NCBI RefSeq assembly: GCF_000002235.5 | Contig: NW_022145596.1 | Span: 28,991,867-29,055,866, forward strand | DNA length: 64,000 bases | Direction: 5' to 3' | Origin: Strongylocentrotus purpuratus | Taxonomy: Eukaryota; Echinodermata; Echinoidea; Camarodonta; Strongylocentrotidae | Shown here: in pieces, positions 22,450 to 34,396 of the stretch | Layout: the number at the start of each line of letters is the position of its first letter | Numbering within the stretch: position 1 is the first letter of the stretch | Notes under the pieces: model-generated | Database searches by the model: none | Told to the model about the DNA's origin: nothing | The model's input: the letters and a program-made list of their open reading frames with translations, nothing else | Program-made: the position numbers and the translations under genes

Positions 22450-23310
22450 CTTAGTAAATCGTGATTTGAAGGGGGGGCAGGGATATCATTGACTCGGTTG
22501 TCTGTTTCGCAGTTTCCTCGCGGTATCCAGAAAATATATCCAGTCCTGAGGGAATAGACTCTCTTGATATGTATTCTTTCTGCGATTCATCTTGCTGTTC
22601 TGAGGAAAAGGCAGAATGGAGCTGATTCTTGTATTCGGTGGGGTGGAAACGAGGAAACGAGAGAGGGTGCTTCATCAGGTGTGACGCCACGCAGATGTTG
22701 AATATTGGTCACGGCCAATAATCGAGCTCCGCTTTTGTTCAGGTGTACGCCATCTCTCGTTAGGAGAGTTGAGTCGATGTTCCCGATGTTAATATATGAC
22801 CAATTGTTCTGATTGGCCATAAGTTTCAGCGAGCCATTAACATCTTCTACCTTCTTCCAAATTTCACAGTTTTCGTTGCGTCGATGGATGACCGATAAGA
22901 TAGTAACGAACTCGATGATATGGCGTTTATGTAGTTCTTCGAATAGTGAGGTGAGCTTGGCAACAATTTCAGTGCAATGTCGTTGACCACATTGTTTGTC
23001 CAAAGGTGAAGGATAACCTCAGTTGGTTTACAGGCTTGTACACATTCACACACTCTATCATATGCGTCTTCAAGTTTAGCGCCAGGGAGGGCCTACATAC
23101 AACACGGCGGCGTTTTGATAATCGGGCTGGAATGATTCCCTTTGTCATGGAATCGCCGATTATAAGTATGTCTGCTTTCATGCCCTTGGGCCTATTAGCG
23201 TTTTCATGAATAGCACGATGCTTTGCCCTGTAAGCTTTGAGTCGACCATCCATAGAATTTGCTGACTGGTCATTATCCTCTTGTATTGCGAACGAGATTA
23301 GGGTCATTAG
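22450..23310 (-). pseudogene. CR1-like LINE ORF1 with SGNH/GDSL esterase domain (frameshifted)
   Basis: Three overlapping minus-strand frames join into one esterase-like protein: ADILIIGDSMTKGIIPARLS (block I GDS motif, about 23160), KPTEVILHLWTNNVVND (block III GTND-like, here NNVVND, about 23020), then VTILSVIHRRNE and TRDGVHLNKSGARLLAV (block V DxxH, about 22725). SGNH esterase domains in ORF1 are documented for CR1-like LINEs. Frame shifts near 22990 and 22650 break it. No independent host gene is implied. Confidence 0.75.
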
Positions 23311-23479
23311 AGCTTACAAGATAATTCACTGTTTCTGATAATGCCTTCGCATGTTGCTGGAGAGACAGGAGATTGGACCCTATTGAAGATCAGCTTTTGC
23401 ATTCTTCATGTTTGGAGTTCACCTCGTCATGCTAGTTATCTTGGGGAATTACATCGCTAGCATGACGGCTTTCTGCATG

Positions 23480-24905
23480 GTAAACTCCTCAGATTTTCGT
23501 AAAATAAATTGTGGTGTTCCACAAGGTAGTATATTAGGCCCGCTCTTATTTATTTTATATATTGATGACTTTTGTCGATCATCTGATATTTTGTCTTTCG
23601 TACTCTTTGCTGATGACACAAATTAATTTGTGTTCTTACAAAGATTAGTTGAAATAATTAATATTGAAATGTGTAATATTTTATTGAGGATTATAGCGAA
23701 CAAAATTATATTTAAATCTCCAGAAAACGAAGTATATGTTATTTAGTAAATCTATAAATTCATTGCCAGCAAACATAGTTTTTGAAAATACTCCATTGGA
23801 GTGTGTTTCATTTAATACATTTCTGGGTGTAACGGTTGACCAAAAGCTTTCTTGGAAAAATCACATCGACAATATTTGTAAAATTATTTCTCGAAATATT
23901 TGTTTTATTTACAAAGTAAAGACATGTCTCCCTCTTAATTCCTTAATTATGCTTTATAGCTCTACGATACTCCCATACTTTAACTACGGTCTCTTAGTTT
24001 GGGTTAACACTCATCAAACGTCATTAGATAAAGGGGTTTTATTACAAAAGAAGATTATTTGTATTATTTGTAATTTCCCCTTTCGCTCCCATACAGACGC
24101 TTTATTTTAAAAGACTTATATTTCTTTCCAACTTGGTCAATTTATTTATAATTATAAAATTAATATGTTGCCATCTGTTTTTCATGAAATGTTTTTTAAA
24201 AATAGCTCAGTTCATAATTACCCAACAAGACATTCAGATGATTTTCATTTACCTCTCTTGCGGACCCTCTCAGCTCAAAAAACATTTATATATGAAGGTC
24301 CAAAGTTTTGGAATTCATTATTAAAAAGTACTATAATTAAAAATGTTCCATCGATTAATACTTTTAAATTGTTTTTATTACAATCATATACCCTTCATTG
24401 AATTATATGTCGTTGTTGCTTTTGTTTAATACAAGATCATTCTCCACTCGTTGACTCAAAATGTAATTTGATATATTATATTGTGTCTTCTCATGCTTAT
24501 TTCCTTTCTAACGCGCATTTCTCTCTTCTCAACCCCACATGCCGCTCATTATTTTGTATTATTTTCTGTACCCTCGATCTCTCACTTCTTGTTTCATTGT
24601 CTACTCTTTGTATTTTGAACATGTTCTTCTATCTTTGTCGTGTAAAGCATTGTCTTGTCCCTTTCTCGTCTCTGTTGGCATCCTCCTTTTTCTTTCCCCT
24701 ATTGTGTAGTTTCTTTTGTAGTTACGGATTAGTTAATTGAATTACTCATTATTCCTAAGTATCATTTGAGGTGTTCATACTTGTTCATTCATTGCTTTTA
24801 GTGGACCCCTCTGTTTTCAACATGTATTTCTTACATTTGTTTTAAATGCTTATAATTGATTTGTAATTTTTTGTTAGAAACATGAATAAATTGAAAGTGA
24901 AATTG
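23480..24905 (+). mobile_element. Second LINE fragment, reverse-transcriptase C-terminal half
   Basis: Plus-strand frames read [20 protein letters not shown] (about 23505), [11 protein letters not shown] (FADD catalytic motif, about 23590), FNTFLGVTVDQKLSWKNHID (about 23810), LNSLIMLYSSTILPYFNYGL (about 23940) and NYPTRHSDDFHLPLLRT with EGPKFWNSL (about 24215-24320). This is the palm-to-C-terminus of a CR1/Daphne-like LINE with several stops. It ends near 24905 in a TGAATTAAA-like tail. 5'-truncated; orientation opposite to the LINE at 19340-23310, whose ORF1 it abuts. Confidence 0.8.
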
Positions 24906-25039
24906 AATTAAATTTTTGCCCTGTTCATGTAGGGTGACGAAATTTTCACATTTCTGGGATCAAGGTTGGGAAATATATGACGCAGCAAATCTGTTACATA
25001 ATCCATGCGGGTTTTTCTTCTTTCTGCCCTACATTCTTC

Positions 25040-25485
25040 TAAAGTGAAGAAAAAAATCTGAAACTAATTTTCAAACCACAAAGATATTCATGGTTTTCTT
25101 TGAAGGTGTCAATGTGCGACACGTACCCTCTAATAGTGAACTCTCCCAACCATTTTTGAATTTGCCCAATCGTTTTCCATGAAAATAAGACTTTAAAAAA
25201 AAATCTTGCAACACTTAGATGTCTGGAATGGTATATTTAGAGCCAATCTATTGCTTTGTAATGATTAACATTAGCCTGAAATATAATCAAACTGTAATAA
25301 TATAGTTGGGAGAATTAAGAAATCGATCATATCAGTTTTCCCAATTTGTATCACTAAAAATATTTAGTTTTCACTCAAACTTTCAGATTATAGTTTATTG
25401 TACATCTAGCATTGAAGTCACTACCTTAGCACAATTTACTCTCATCTTAAACAATATTACCAAGTCCATTTTATAAGAACTTAAT
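25040..25485. repeat. Dispersed repeat, family T2, copy 2 (inverted relative to 2333)
   Basis: Reverse complement of the 2333-2755 repeat with moderate divergence: ccacaaagatattcatg..., gaactctcccaacc, gaaatataatcaaac and ttaccaagtcc landmarks. Non-coding. Confidence 0.6.
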
Positions 25486-25581
25486 GGACGGGCTCGGACT
25501 GGTTTGGACAGGAAGGGTACTCTAGAACTTTGAGCCTGTTCACAATTTTCCCCGTCGTGCAATTAAACTGAGTGACAATGT

Positions 25582-25690
25582 ACACTGTTGGTCATAATGG
25601 TGGAATAATTATTTTTAACCCAATTGATTGAATGATTTTGACAATGATTTATTCCTAATAGATCTAGATGATGGTATACATTCTCGGATG
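25582..25690. repeat. Fragment of the palindromic element family of 40592-41508
   Basis: Starts ACACTGTTGGTCATAAT and runs through ttattcctaatagatctaga to ttctcgg, matching the outer ~105 bases of the 40592-41508 palindrome arm. It then joins the GGGGCAC hAT-like sequence. Confidence 0.6.
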
Positions 25691-27020
25691 ACTTTACAGT
25701 TGGGTGTGATGTCTGAATATGCATTTACGAGCGAGCGAAGCGAGCGAGAAAATTTTTTAAGATCTGTGAGGTCGCAGTGCGAAAAATTACATCTTATAAA
25801 GAGGAAAAAAGCCAATCGTGATGGGGTTATAAGCACATTCTCATAACGGAAGACTGTAAAGATCTTTGATAAGTAATATAATTATATCATCTTTAAATGC
25901 GAGCGAGCGCAGCGAGCGAACTTTGGGGGAAATTGCTCTTAGTCGCTTTAAATAAGGGGCACGTTTAATGATTACATGAAAAGGGGAAAATTATCGAAAG
26001 GGATAAGACACTTATTAGAAAAGAAAAGGAGCACGTGTCAAAGTACAAAGGATAATTATAAGAGGTGAAAATGAGGCATTTTTTCACCTGAAAAGAGGCA
26101 CTCACCAGTGATAAAAAAGAGGCGTTTACGAAAATGGGAAATAGGCATTTGTTGACGGAAAAGGGGCACCCATCAGATTTTGATAAGGGCATTTATAAGA
26201 GATGAAAATCTAAAAGGGGCACTTATAATAAAGGAAAATGTGCATTTGTTGAATGAAAAGAGGGCACCATTCAGATTTTTAAAAGGAGCAGTTATGAGAA
26301 GGGGAAGGAGCTCTTTCTTTTTAATGGGGGCACTTATCATAAGGAAAAGGGGCACTTATTATAAAGGGAAAGGGGTAGTTATGAGAAGGGGAAGGAGCTC
26401 TCTCTCTTTTTAATGGGGACACTTATCATAAGGAAAAGGGGCACCTATTAGAAAATAAGAGGGGCACATGTTAAAATGAAAGGTGTGCTCATCCGAGTTT
26501 AAAAAAGCGGTAGTTATTAAAAGGAGAAGGGGCACTTCTTACAAAGGAAAAAAGGGGAAGTTGTCAAAGTAAAAGAAGCACCTCTTAGTTTTGAATAGGG
26601 CAATTAACAGAGGTGAAGGGAGCACGTATTAAAAATGAAAAGAGGCACTTCTCGTACCTGAAAAGAGGCACTTACTAGAGATTAAAAAGGGCACTTATTC
26701 AAGATAATTTCAAGATTTATGAGAATGGAAAATGGACACTTATTGCAAAGGAAAATGGAAACATGTCGAAGGAAAAGGGGCACGTGTCAAAAATAAAAAG
26801 GGCACTCGTCAGAGGTGAAAAGGCAAAAGGGGCACTTTTACTAAGTAATATGGGCACTTGTCAAAGTAAAAGGGGCACCTTTCCTATGTAAAAGGGGCAC
26901 TTCTTACAAAATAAAAGGGGCACTTTTCCTATGTAAAAAGGGGCACTTTTGGGGTATCTGAAAAAGTGGGGGGGCAGTGTGCCCCCCCTGCCCCCCCCCC
27001 CACCCGGGAGGGCCGCCTCT
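25691..27020. mobile_element. hAT-like element with GGGGCAC array, copy 1
   Basis: Shares its non-array part (gtgaggtcgcagtgcgaaaa, gatggggttataagcac, gcgagcgagcg...gcgagcgaac) with 60515-62042, where both ends and an 8-bp duplication are visible. Right end is the poly-G/C block ending gggccgcctctcgg near 27020. About 25935-26960 is a degenerate tandem array built on AAAAGGGGCACTTAT. The open frames at 25615-26413 and 26861-27052 are array shadows. Confidence 0.7.
25935..26960. repeat. Degenerate tandem array of AAAAGGGGCACTTAT-like units
   Basis: Units of roughly 15-35 bases, each with GGGGCAC (or gggcac) and an A-rich spacer, repeat for about 1 kb. Units differ in length and sequence, unlike a CRISPR array: there are no constant repeats and no unique spacers of fixed size. 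Confidence 0.85.
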
Positions 27021-27825
27021 CGGAAGGAGAAAGAGGAAGAGAGCAGCAACAATATAGTTGCTGCTTAAAATGGGTACCAGCCGTATTCTGTCCCTTTGTT
27101 TGTATGATTACTTTATATGTATTTTATATAAACCGATTATATTATACGGAAATAAAAACAACAACAGTCATAATTTGCTCACTCCAGAAGGTATTGGCAC
27201 GATGCAAGACGACAAAACAACAAAAACATAAAAACAGTATGTTTCTTTGCTTTTTTAAAGATCTCGATGCTTTCATTTATTTATTACCGAAATTTGTTAA
27301 AATGTAAACAAGAAAGGTAATGAAAAGAGCAATATCTCAAATAAGGATACAAGCTTAAAATTCGTCAACTAAAGTAATCAAGTAAAATCAAGGCTACCAA
27401 GGTATTCATAATCACCTTAAATAGTGCAATTTTTTGTTTGTATTCATGAATATCTGAAAAAAAATAATAAAAGGATGAATAACATTTAGGACTATCTTGA
27501 AGATTTAAATCCAATTCTCCTTTATTTTTCTTGAACAGGTTGAAATTTATCTTATTATTTCATGTTCATAATACTCTAGTCTCCTCTCTCTTTGGTTCAT
27601 TTTTTAAACCCTTTAATTTATATAATTTGATCTGTTAGGCCTGTTTAGTTTAATTTCTATGATATAAAGAGAACGTGCAGTTATCAGTCGGACCTTTGGC
27701 TCACAAGAATTGTACATGTATTATTTCAGTGTAAATACCTATTTCACTTTATCGTTTAGTTGAGCATATGGGCCTAGTACGCAGATAACCAAGAAAACAG
27801 ACTAAATCATACATAAACATTTTTT
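27021..27825. other. Gene-free interval
   Basis: AT-rich sequence. The open frame at 26966-27307 begins in the poly-G block and has no recognisable motif. Nothing else supported. Confidence 0.5.
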
Positions 27826-27829
27826 TTTA

Positions 27830-29480
27830 AAGGGGATCTAGCGATTGTTGGTACATACACGCATGACGGGTGTAGTTCATTACTATGTCCTGTCGACGAT
27901 CTTATCTTGCCATGGGACCCGCCCGATGTCGCTGTTGTAATAGTCCGAGTCAAATGACAACCGCCCACAGTCTTCGGATCAGTCAGATGCACATATGCAC
28001 GCCATACACTAGGGATGAGATTCCCAGTCTCGTCCTCGTGGTCGACATCATTGGCCTGGGCTCGCAGATTCCGAGTTCGCAGTAAGTTGTGTCAAGTCAG
28101 ACACGCCTCCACCACGACAGTAACGTTCTTAGGTTGTAGCTGAAGACAGGTAAGCAGGCATCAAAAGCGATGTGCCAAAATACCAAAGGCATTTTCGACG
28201 ACCCTCCTAAGAGACAGTCTGTAGTTGAATACCCGGTCATTGCGTGAAAGTTCCTTTTGACTGGATGGTTTCATCCTCCATGTTCTAAGCGGGAACGCAT
28301 CGTCTCCGATCATGAAATAGTAGGGACTTTTAGATTTGCACGTCGACAGCTTTGACTGCAACGTGTGACGCCATTTTAAGGCCCTGCGCATGCGTCACGT
28401 CGTCTCAGTCGGCGATCGAGAATGCGTCAACCTTGATTTTCCTAAATCTAGTACGGTACTATTATCTACAAATGTGTAGAACAGGTGTCACATGCAAATT
28501 CACCTCTTCTACACATTTTTACATAATAGCAGTGAAGGGATGTTCTACCAAAGCAATTGTTGAGGATAGAATGAGGAACTGTATATTTTGTCCTCTTTCT
28601 TTGTCTGTCATATTCACAGTGTTACTTCCTGCATTCATGTATATCGCCGAGAGCAATCTAACAGATTTCCAATTGTAGTCAACATGGGCAGTTGAGTACG
28701 TTGACACGCATGATCAGTCGGCGTTCGTCGTGTTCTCGTCCACTCAATCTAAAAGTCCCTAGTGAACGGGTATGTCGTCACCAGGCAGAGGATCGAGGTT
28801 CGGTAGGCCCAACATGTTGTTCTCCAGGGCCGGGCGAAGACGTGAAGAGTTGAACACCCCGGTATCGGAGGCCGAACCGGTTCCCCCCGTGTTACACCAG
28901 ATGAACTTGTAATCGGCGTCGACTAGAGCGAGTAAAATTAGGGAGAAGTAGCCTTTGTATTTAAAGTAGTTGCTGCCGCTCTTATCTGTTTCTTGATCTC
29001 AATGTGCTTTCCGTCTAAGGCACCGCAGCAGTGGTGGAAGTTCCATCTCTGACTGAAATCGCTGGAGACCCTCTGCCACTGGTCTGGTGACGACGGAACG
29101 ATGGAGAGTTCATCTTTGAAGCTCTCGTAGATTGCTTTGCGGACCTGAGGCAAACAAAGTACACACAGAAATACATTAAATGTAAGTTTGTTACTTGGCA
29201 ACTTGTAATATACTGTATATATATAACAACAATAATAGTTTTGCTTGTAAATTGATTTTTGAGTTTGAGTTGAAATTACATTTTCTATTCGAGTCTAAAA
29301 AACGATTCGAATATAAAGTCAGCAATTCATTTTCGGACTTTTCGTAAAATAACAATGCGTAACGGCCCACATTTACATCCACATTCATTGCTTCAGCTGC
29401 TGCCCAGTCATCCGTTGCAGCAGAATTAAAGATATCATTAGACAGAATATTTAAAATCAAATATAATGTATGGACACACA
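27830..29480 (-). pseudogene. PIF/Harbinger transposase (DDE_Tnp_4), split by a MITE
   Basis: On the minus strand: QVRKAIYESFKDELSIV (29145), QRWNFHHCCGALDGKHIEIK (29040; the ALDGKH motif carries the first catalytic Asp), then DADYKFIWCNTGGTGSASDT (28920; second Asp region) and FNSSRLRPALENN. The frame is broken by the 437-bp MITE 28323-28759 and resumes as YYFMIGDDAFPLRTW (28320) and RVFNYRLSLRRVVENAFGIL (28220; carries the final acidic residue), then a frameshifted C-terminus to about 27830. The motifs define a PIF/Harbinger transposase. A likely 3' splice site (tttgcctcag|gt) precedes QVRKAIYE at about 29145. Stops after LAHRF and near NTKATSP show it is dead. The DNA-binding partner protein of Harbinger elements was not found. 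Confidence 0.85.
28323..28759. mobile_element. TA-flanked MITE inside the Harbinger transposase
   Basis: Inverted ends GGGACTTTTAGATT (28323) and AATCTAAAAGTCCC (to 28759), flanked by TA on both sides (28321-28322, 28760-28761). Removing the element and one TA restores the transposase frame across the site (PVH-YYFMIGDDAF). TA duplications are typical of Tc1/mariner-type elements. A 112-bp relative is at 31282-31393. The open frames at 28352-28707 are inside it. Confidence 0.9.
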
Positions 29481-30883
29481 TGTTATGACTTTCAAATAGA
29501 ATCTAACAGATGTGTACATTCTTTGGTTAGGTACGCACTGTATAATTATCTGGACACATGAAATACAATTTTGTCCTCAACTTAACTTGGACAATCAGGT
29601 TCTTTGGGAAGAAGTGAGAAATCGTAAACTACAATTTCTAAATAGAGAGCACATTACTTTTTTGTATGTGTGTGCAACTGACCCCCTCTCTGCCAGGAGA
29701 ATTGATTTTCAGTTATTTTGTCCTGGAATTAATTGTGATTCAGCAGAAGTTTAAAGCTACAGTTATTGTCGGTGATCTGTCGGTCTATTAAATCTGTTGT
29801 CGCTGAAATCACTAGCTCATCTCAGTGGCCTAGTGGGTTAAGGCACTGGCGTTCTTAAAGTAGATATTCATTGATTTTAAAAACTAACTTTATTTTCATT
29901 ATTGCAAAGTTGAAACTTTGATTCGACAAGGTAATCAAAATTCAATGCTTGGAAAACATTCGAAGTAATGATTATTATAAATTACAAAACGCTTAAATAC
30001 AGCCCCGGCATAGCACCTGAAGAGCTCTCCGAACGCTGCTGAGATGTGTGAGATCACAGTATGGACATGATTTGCACAAGCAGACGATGTCCCATGACAT
30101 CTCACACATTTTCAGTGCCTGTGTTTTCATCTTCTTTTGAGTTCTTTCTCTTACTACACTACCGTCAGGCTAAATGTATAATCTATTGCCTTACTCTAAA
30201 CCCCGCATATGTTTTTATTTTGATGACAGATGCAGCGATACAAAAATAAAGGAATCTGTCGCTTGTAAACAAAATAAGACGCCATTGAATATTCAGCTGC
30301 ACCCACCGCGGTATGTTCGGCGGTTCAAGAGGGAACAAATGCCGTCCTTAATATCATTCCGGGGGGTTTTCAATTTGAAAGTCTGGTTTCTTTGATTGTT
30401 AATTAACCCTTATCCTGTGTATTCACAAGCAAAATATTTTAGTTATCAGACTCGGGTCATATCCCCTTTTGTATGGTTTGACATGCCATTACATTTATAT
30501 ACATTAAACTCATTATAATTTGACAAATAATAGCTTCGCAATTATGTTCATTCTTTATGGGATGTCGTCTGCTTGGGCAGTATTGGTCCATATAGTGACG
30601 TCATTAAAACATCGTTATTTTTCCGGCGAATCTCTCGTATATCCCAGCTGCTATGGAGGTGGTTGTATTTGTATTTTTATAAATCACCCGGTATTTAGTT
30701 GACCTAAAACTTGTACGATGACCATATGTTAGCTTACCAGTTTCTAGTGATACATTAGTTGACATATTTGTGATTTTCTTTGAATTTCACCTTTAACCAG
30801 ATTTGTAAATCTTTGCAAAACATTTCAAAAAAGAAGAACAGCGATCAAGAACCTTGATTTAAAGGTCGGGTGACATCCAAAAA
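29481..30883. other. Gene-free interval with a tRNA-like half
   Basis: Contains a partial tRNA-like segment (cagtggcctagtgggttaaggc, about 29824) with an A-box but no B box, and a weak inverted pair (gagatgtgtgagatca near 30043 and gacatctcacacatt near 30097). No coding sequence is recognised. Confidence 0.4.
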
Positions 30884-31565
30884 CATGTTGATGTGTAGGG
30901 ATGCATACAACACATATTTGTTTTATTCAAACATCTAAATATATTTCATAGATTTTTAAATATTTTTTAAATGATTTTCTCGGACCTGCTAAGCTTCACC
31001 TTTTAAAAAAATGCTCCCGATTTCATTCATCTTGTGACATCATCTGTCAATCATTAGTGAGCTTACAAGAGACAGTGGTATGTAACTTCCCTCAGATCAG
31101 CACATGCTCACAAAAGAATTGCATTCTTTTATACAATGCCTCCACATTACCTTTCTTTTCCTGGTGATGCTACATAATATCTGATAGACCAACTCCTATG
31201 TATGTATTGTATGGTCTATTGTAAACATGTCGTCATGTCTGGTGAAGCTACATACCACTGTCTCTTGATAGCTCACTAATAGGGACTTTTAGATTTGCGT
31301 GGACTGATACGTGTGACGTCCATTCAAGGCAGTGCATTAAAAGGACGTCGACCGTAGCAATCCACATTGTCTTCGTGCAAATTTAAAAGTCCCTAATGAT
31401 AGAAAGATGGTGTCATCAGATGAATGAGATGTGGAACATGTTTTTAGGGTGGAGGTTAGCAGGTCTCAGAATTTTTTTTTATTTTAATACTTACAAATCA
31501 ATGAAATATATCTAGATGTTTGAATAACAAAATATGAGTTGTATGCAGCCCTGCACATCAACATG
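30884..31565. repeat. Large foldback (palindromic) repeat
   Basis: Left arm (catgttgatgtgtagggatg... through attagtgagcttacaagaga and cagtggtatgtaact) is the reverse complement, with mismatches, of the right arm (...cataccactgtctcttgatag, gctcacta, gatgaatga, gttgtatgcagccctgcac and atcaacatg). A spacer of about 150 bases (31091-31240) lies between. The right arm is interrupted by the 31282-31393 MITE. No terminal duplication could be fixed. Confidence 0.75.
31282..31393. mobile_element. Short TA-flanked MITE (GGGACTTTTAGATTTG family)
   Basis: Ends GGGACTTTTAGATTTGC and GCAAATTTAAAAGTCCC, flanked by TA (31280-31281, 31394-31395). It interrupts the right arm of the foldback repeat, so it is younger than that repeat. 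Same family ends as 28323-28759 but only 112 bp. Confidence 0.85.
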
Positions 31566-31639
31566 AATCAACTTATTTTTTAATTTTAACCCCACCTATA
31601 AGCTCTGTAACCTAATTCTCTAATTTTCTTTCGAGTTGT

Positions 31640-31800
31640 ATGCCTACCTATCTTTAGTTTACAAGAACAAGAATTGCCAAAGCTGGTGTTAATTTTTTTA
31701 TTTTATATGGAAGTATTGAGTACTGCTTGGAGTTCAACAATACGCAAAGAACTATGAAGCTCCGTAAAGGAAAGATTTATTTTATATATTTTCCTATTAA
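31640..31800 (+). repeat. Dispersed repeat, family D1, copy 1
   Basis: Matches about 54490-54650 in the same orientation: caagaacaaga, ttgccaaa, gaaagtattgag-like, ctgcttggagttcaa, acgcaaagaa, aagctccgtaaa and gaaagatt landmarks. Non-coding. The interval 31801-32230 holds only a poly-G run near 31997. Confidence 0.55.
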
Positions 31801-32230
31801 AAATCTGTTTAAACTGAATCAGTAGTTACGCACCTTAGATTTTGAAAAATTATTTGTCTAGACCGTGAATAAAGCTGATCACAATTTTAAAATCAGCTAT
31901 TGTCCTGTTGCGTTTCATTACTTACCACCAGCTTCATTCGTTTTCTTTTATATTAAAACTTGTCTAGAAACCGCTCACTTGTCTCCTTTTTTTTAGGGGG
32001 GGGGGGCTGTAGGGAGCCCATATCAACGTATTGAATACAAAGCCTAGAATTACTTAAGCAATGCATGCTGTGTTTCAAATGGTTTAATTTTAATGTTAAA
32101 CATTACGGGAGAGCATTTTCTGAGCATTTATATCCTTACAATTTCACCATAAATTATTTCTTATATCACATCTCAGATTATAATCTCACAATGTATTTAT
32201 ATATATTTTTAAAGTTTTTAACTCCTTTTC

Positions 32231-32302
32231 TCCTCCTTCCTCCCCCTCCCCTCCTCTCTCTCTCTCTCTCCCCTCCTCTCTCTCTCTCTCTCTCTCTCTC
32301 CT
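32231..32302. repeat. (CT)n microsatellite
   Basis: CT dinucleotide repeat directly before the GGGGCAC-family hAT fragment. The minus-strand open frame at 32178-32366 is Arg/Glu simple sequence. A (GT)n run lies at about 32447-32470. Confidence 0.95.
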
Positions 32303-32891
32303 TTCGGGCACTTTTGGGAGAAAAGGGGCATCTACAAAGAGAAACCTCGAAGCGAAAATATACCATTTGTTTACATTGGTATATTCCCCCCTACATTGTG
32401 ATTACATTGTTAGGGATGATTTAATGTTTGTATCTCTCTTGACACGGTGTGTGTGTGTGTGTGTGTGTGTATATTGGGTTTTTACAGACGTGTATCAATC
32501 AATCAATGATTATTTACGTCTGGGGTCGACCTTTAAACGTCACCATCCGGCAGACGTTACTCAGTTTCGAACCTGCGTCCTCGGCTGAATCAGTTTGTAA
32601 CTTCCATTGTTAGCTGAATTCCAGGCGCACGCCACTACGCCTAGTTACATGGTCTTAGTTATACATGGTCTGTACATGGCCTAAGATACTGCTTATTTAT
32701 ATTCAAGCCTCATACACACACTTTACAGTTAGAAGTGATGGTCTGAATATTTATTTAAGAATTATGAGGTCGCAGTGCGAAAACTTACATCTAATATGTT
32801 TGTTACTCTTTAAAAGAGGAAAGAACAATCCTGATGGGGTTTTAAGCACAATCTAATCATGAAAGACTGAATAAAATCTTTGATAAGAAAT
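32303..32891. mobile_element. hAT-like GGGGCAC family, copy 2, left part
   Basis: Matches the left part of 60515-62042: gggcactt..ggg, agaaa.ctc.aagcgaaaatat, acattggtatat, attgt.agggatgat, gaggtcgcagtgcgaaaa, atcctgatggggtt and ctttgataag. It is cut at 32891 by element B and resumes at 37438 with aatgcgagcgagcg, proving that element B inserted into it. Confidence 0.75.
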
Positions 32892-33345
32892 TAGGCTACG
32901 AATATTGTGTTTTTAGGTTAAACAAATTGCCATAAAATATTTTTCACTGCAATGCATTTTTTTATTTATTTTTATAGTAGGGTCCCAAAAATGACATACT
33001 AAAAGTCCGAAAAAATCCGTGTAGTGAAAGTGTACCTAATTTGCATAAAGCCAATATGGCCGCTATTTCGAGCATTTTCACTTAGATTTTGTCATTTTGT
33101 TCAACTTGTATGGGCTGTTGTGGCACTAAACAAATTGCAATACAATATATTTCACTGCAATGCATTTTAGTAAGGTCCCCAAAATGACATACCAAAAATC
33201 CGAAAAGATTTGTGTAGTGAAAGTGTGTCTAATTTACATGAATCCAAAATGGCCTAGATTTTGTCAAATTATTCTCCATACATACCTTTTAGCAAACTTT
33301 AAGTGTACTTTGAAAGTCAAAAATGTAATTTCCAAGAATGCTTTT
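32892..33345 (+). repeat. Left terminal inverted repeat of element B, partly duplicated in tandem
   Basis: Bases 32925-33125 and 33125-33345 are two diverged direct copies (caaattgc.ata.aatat...aaaatgacata.aaaa.tccgaaaa...). The first pairs best with the right repeat at 37225-37434. Between 33346 and 33775 no feature is recognised. Confidence 0.75.
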
Positions 33346-34396
33346 GTTTGCACATGGTTTCATATGCCCAGTTGATTGTTTTAATCTGCTTGAATTCAAA
33401 ATGGTTACCAAATTAAGCATTTTTGTAGAGCATTGATTATACCTTTATTTTTTGTCCTATGTTACAATTTGAATAATTGCGACAACGCTTATTCATGTTG
33501 TAAAAATATTTTTATATTTTAAATGTATCATAATTAGGTCCTTCAATTTACATATACACATACATTTTCAAAAAAGTGGGTTAATTTGCATACATTTTGT
33601 GTTGAATCTCACCTTTAAGTGCATTTCAGAGCAGCTTTAATATGTGTATTTTGGTTTACAATCCCAGTTCAGTTGTTATTACAGGATGCAGGTCATGAGG
33701 CCTACAGTTTGGTATACATATTTTAAGTTGATTAGAGTAATTAATAGTCTCTAACAAACGTACATTGATGTGGCATGCTGATCAGTAGTAGCATCAAGTT
33801 GTAGGTCTAATAGTGGTGAGTTAGTGCAAATAGTGCCACGACAATTAGTGCAGGCTGTTGAACATTGGAGTCCATACTTCTGGCACGTGCATTTCTTGGC
33901 TGCACAGTCTTTCTTGCATCCACATCTGATGACCTTAAGGAGTGATGCGGGTCCTGGTGTTGTATCAGTTTTTATTGGACGATACTTCCCATCCATGACC
34001 TGCCAACTCAGTTTCCCGATGTCAGGTTGTCTGTCATTCCTGTCTATTTTAATATATGAAAGTACACACGGCAGACGGCGGAACTTTGCTGCTGCCGAAG
34101 TTAGTGGCAAAGTCTTTGCTTCTAAAGCAGACAAGATTGATGATACCTTTATGCAATACTTCTGTTGAGTCATCACCATTGAGGCATACAAGACTTGTAG
34201 TGTCTTCTCTCCAGCTGTAATGATGGTCTCCTTCAGGTCTGATGCTGGCTGACATACCATGGCAAGCTCACATAAGTCGTCCGATCATTCTTCATGATTG
34301 TATTCAGTGCTACGCCTTTCCCTCGTCTAAATATGCGATACGTTGTGTCGTAGCCCAGAAGCACATGGACAAATAGAGAGCAGTAACACACACTAT

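Noticed and set aside
25935..26960. CRISPR-like array
   Set aside because: Units vary in length and sequence, there is no constant repeat with unique spacers, and the genome is eukaryotic; it is a degenerate minisatellite in a hAT-type element.
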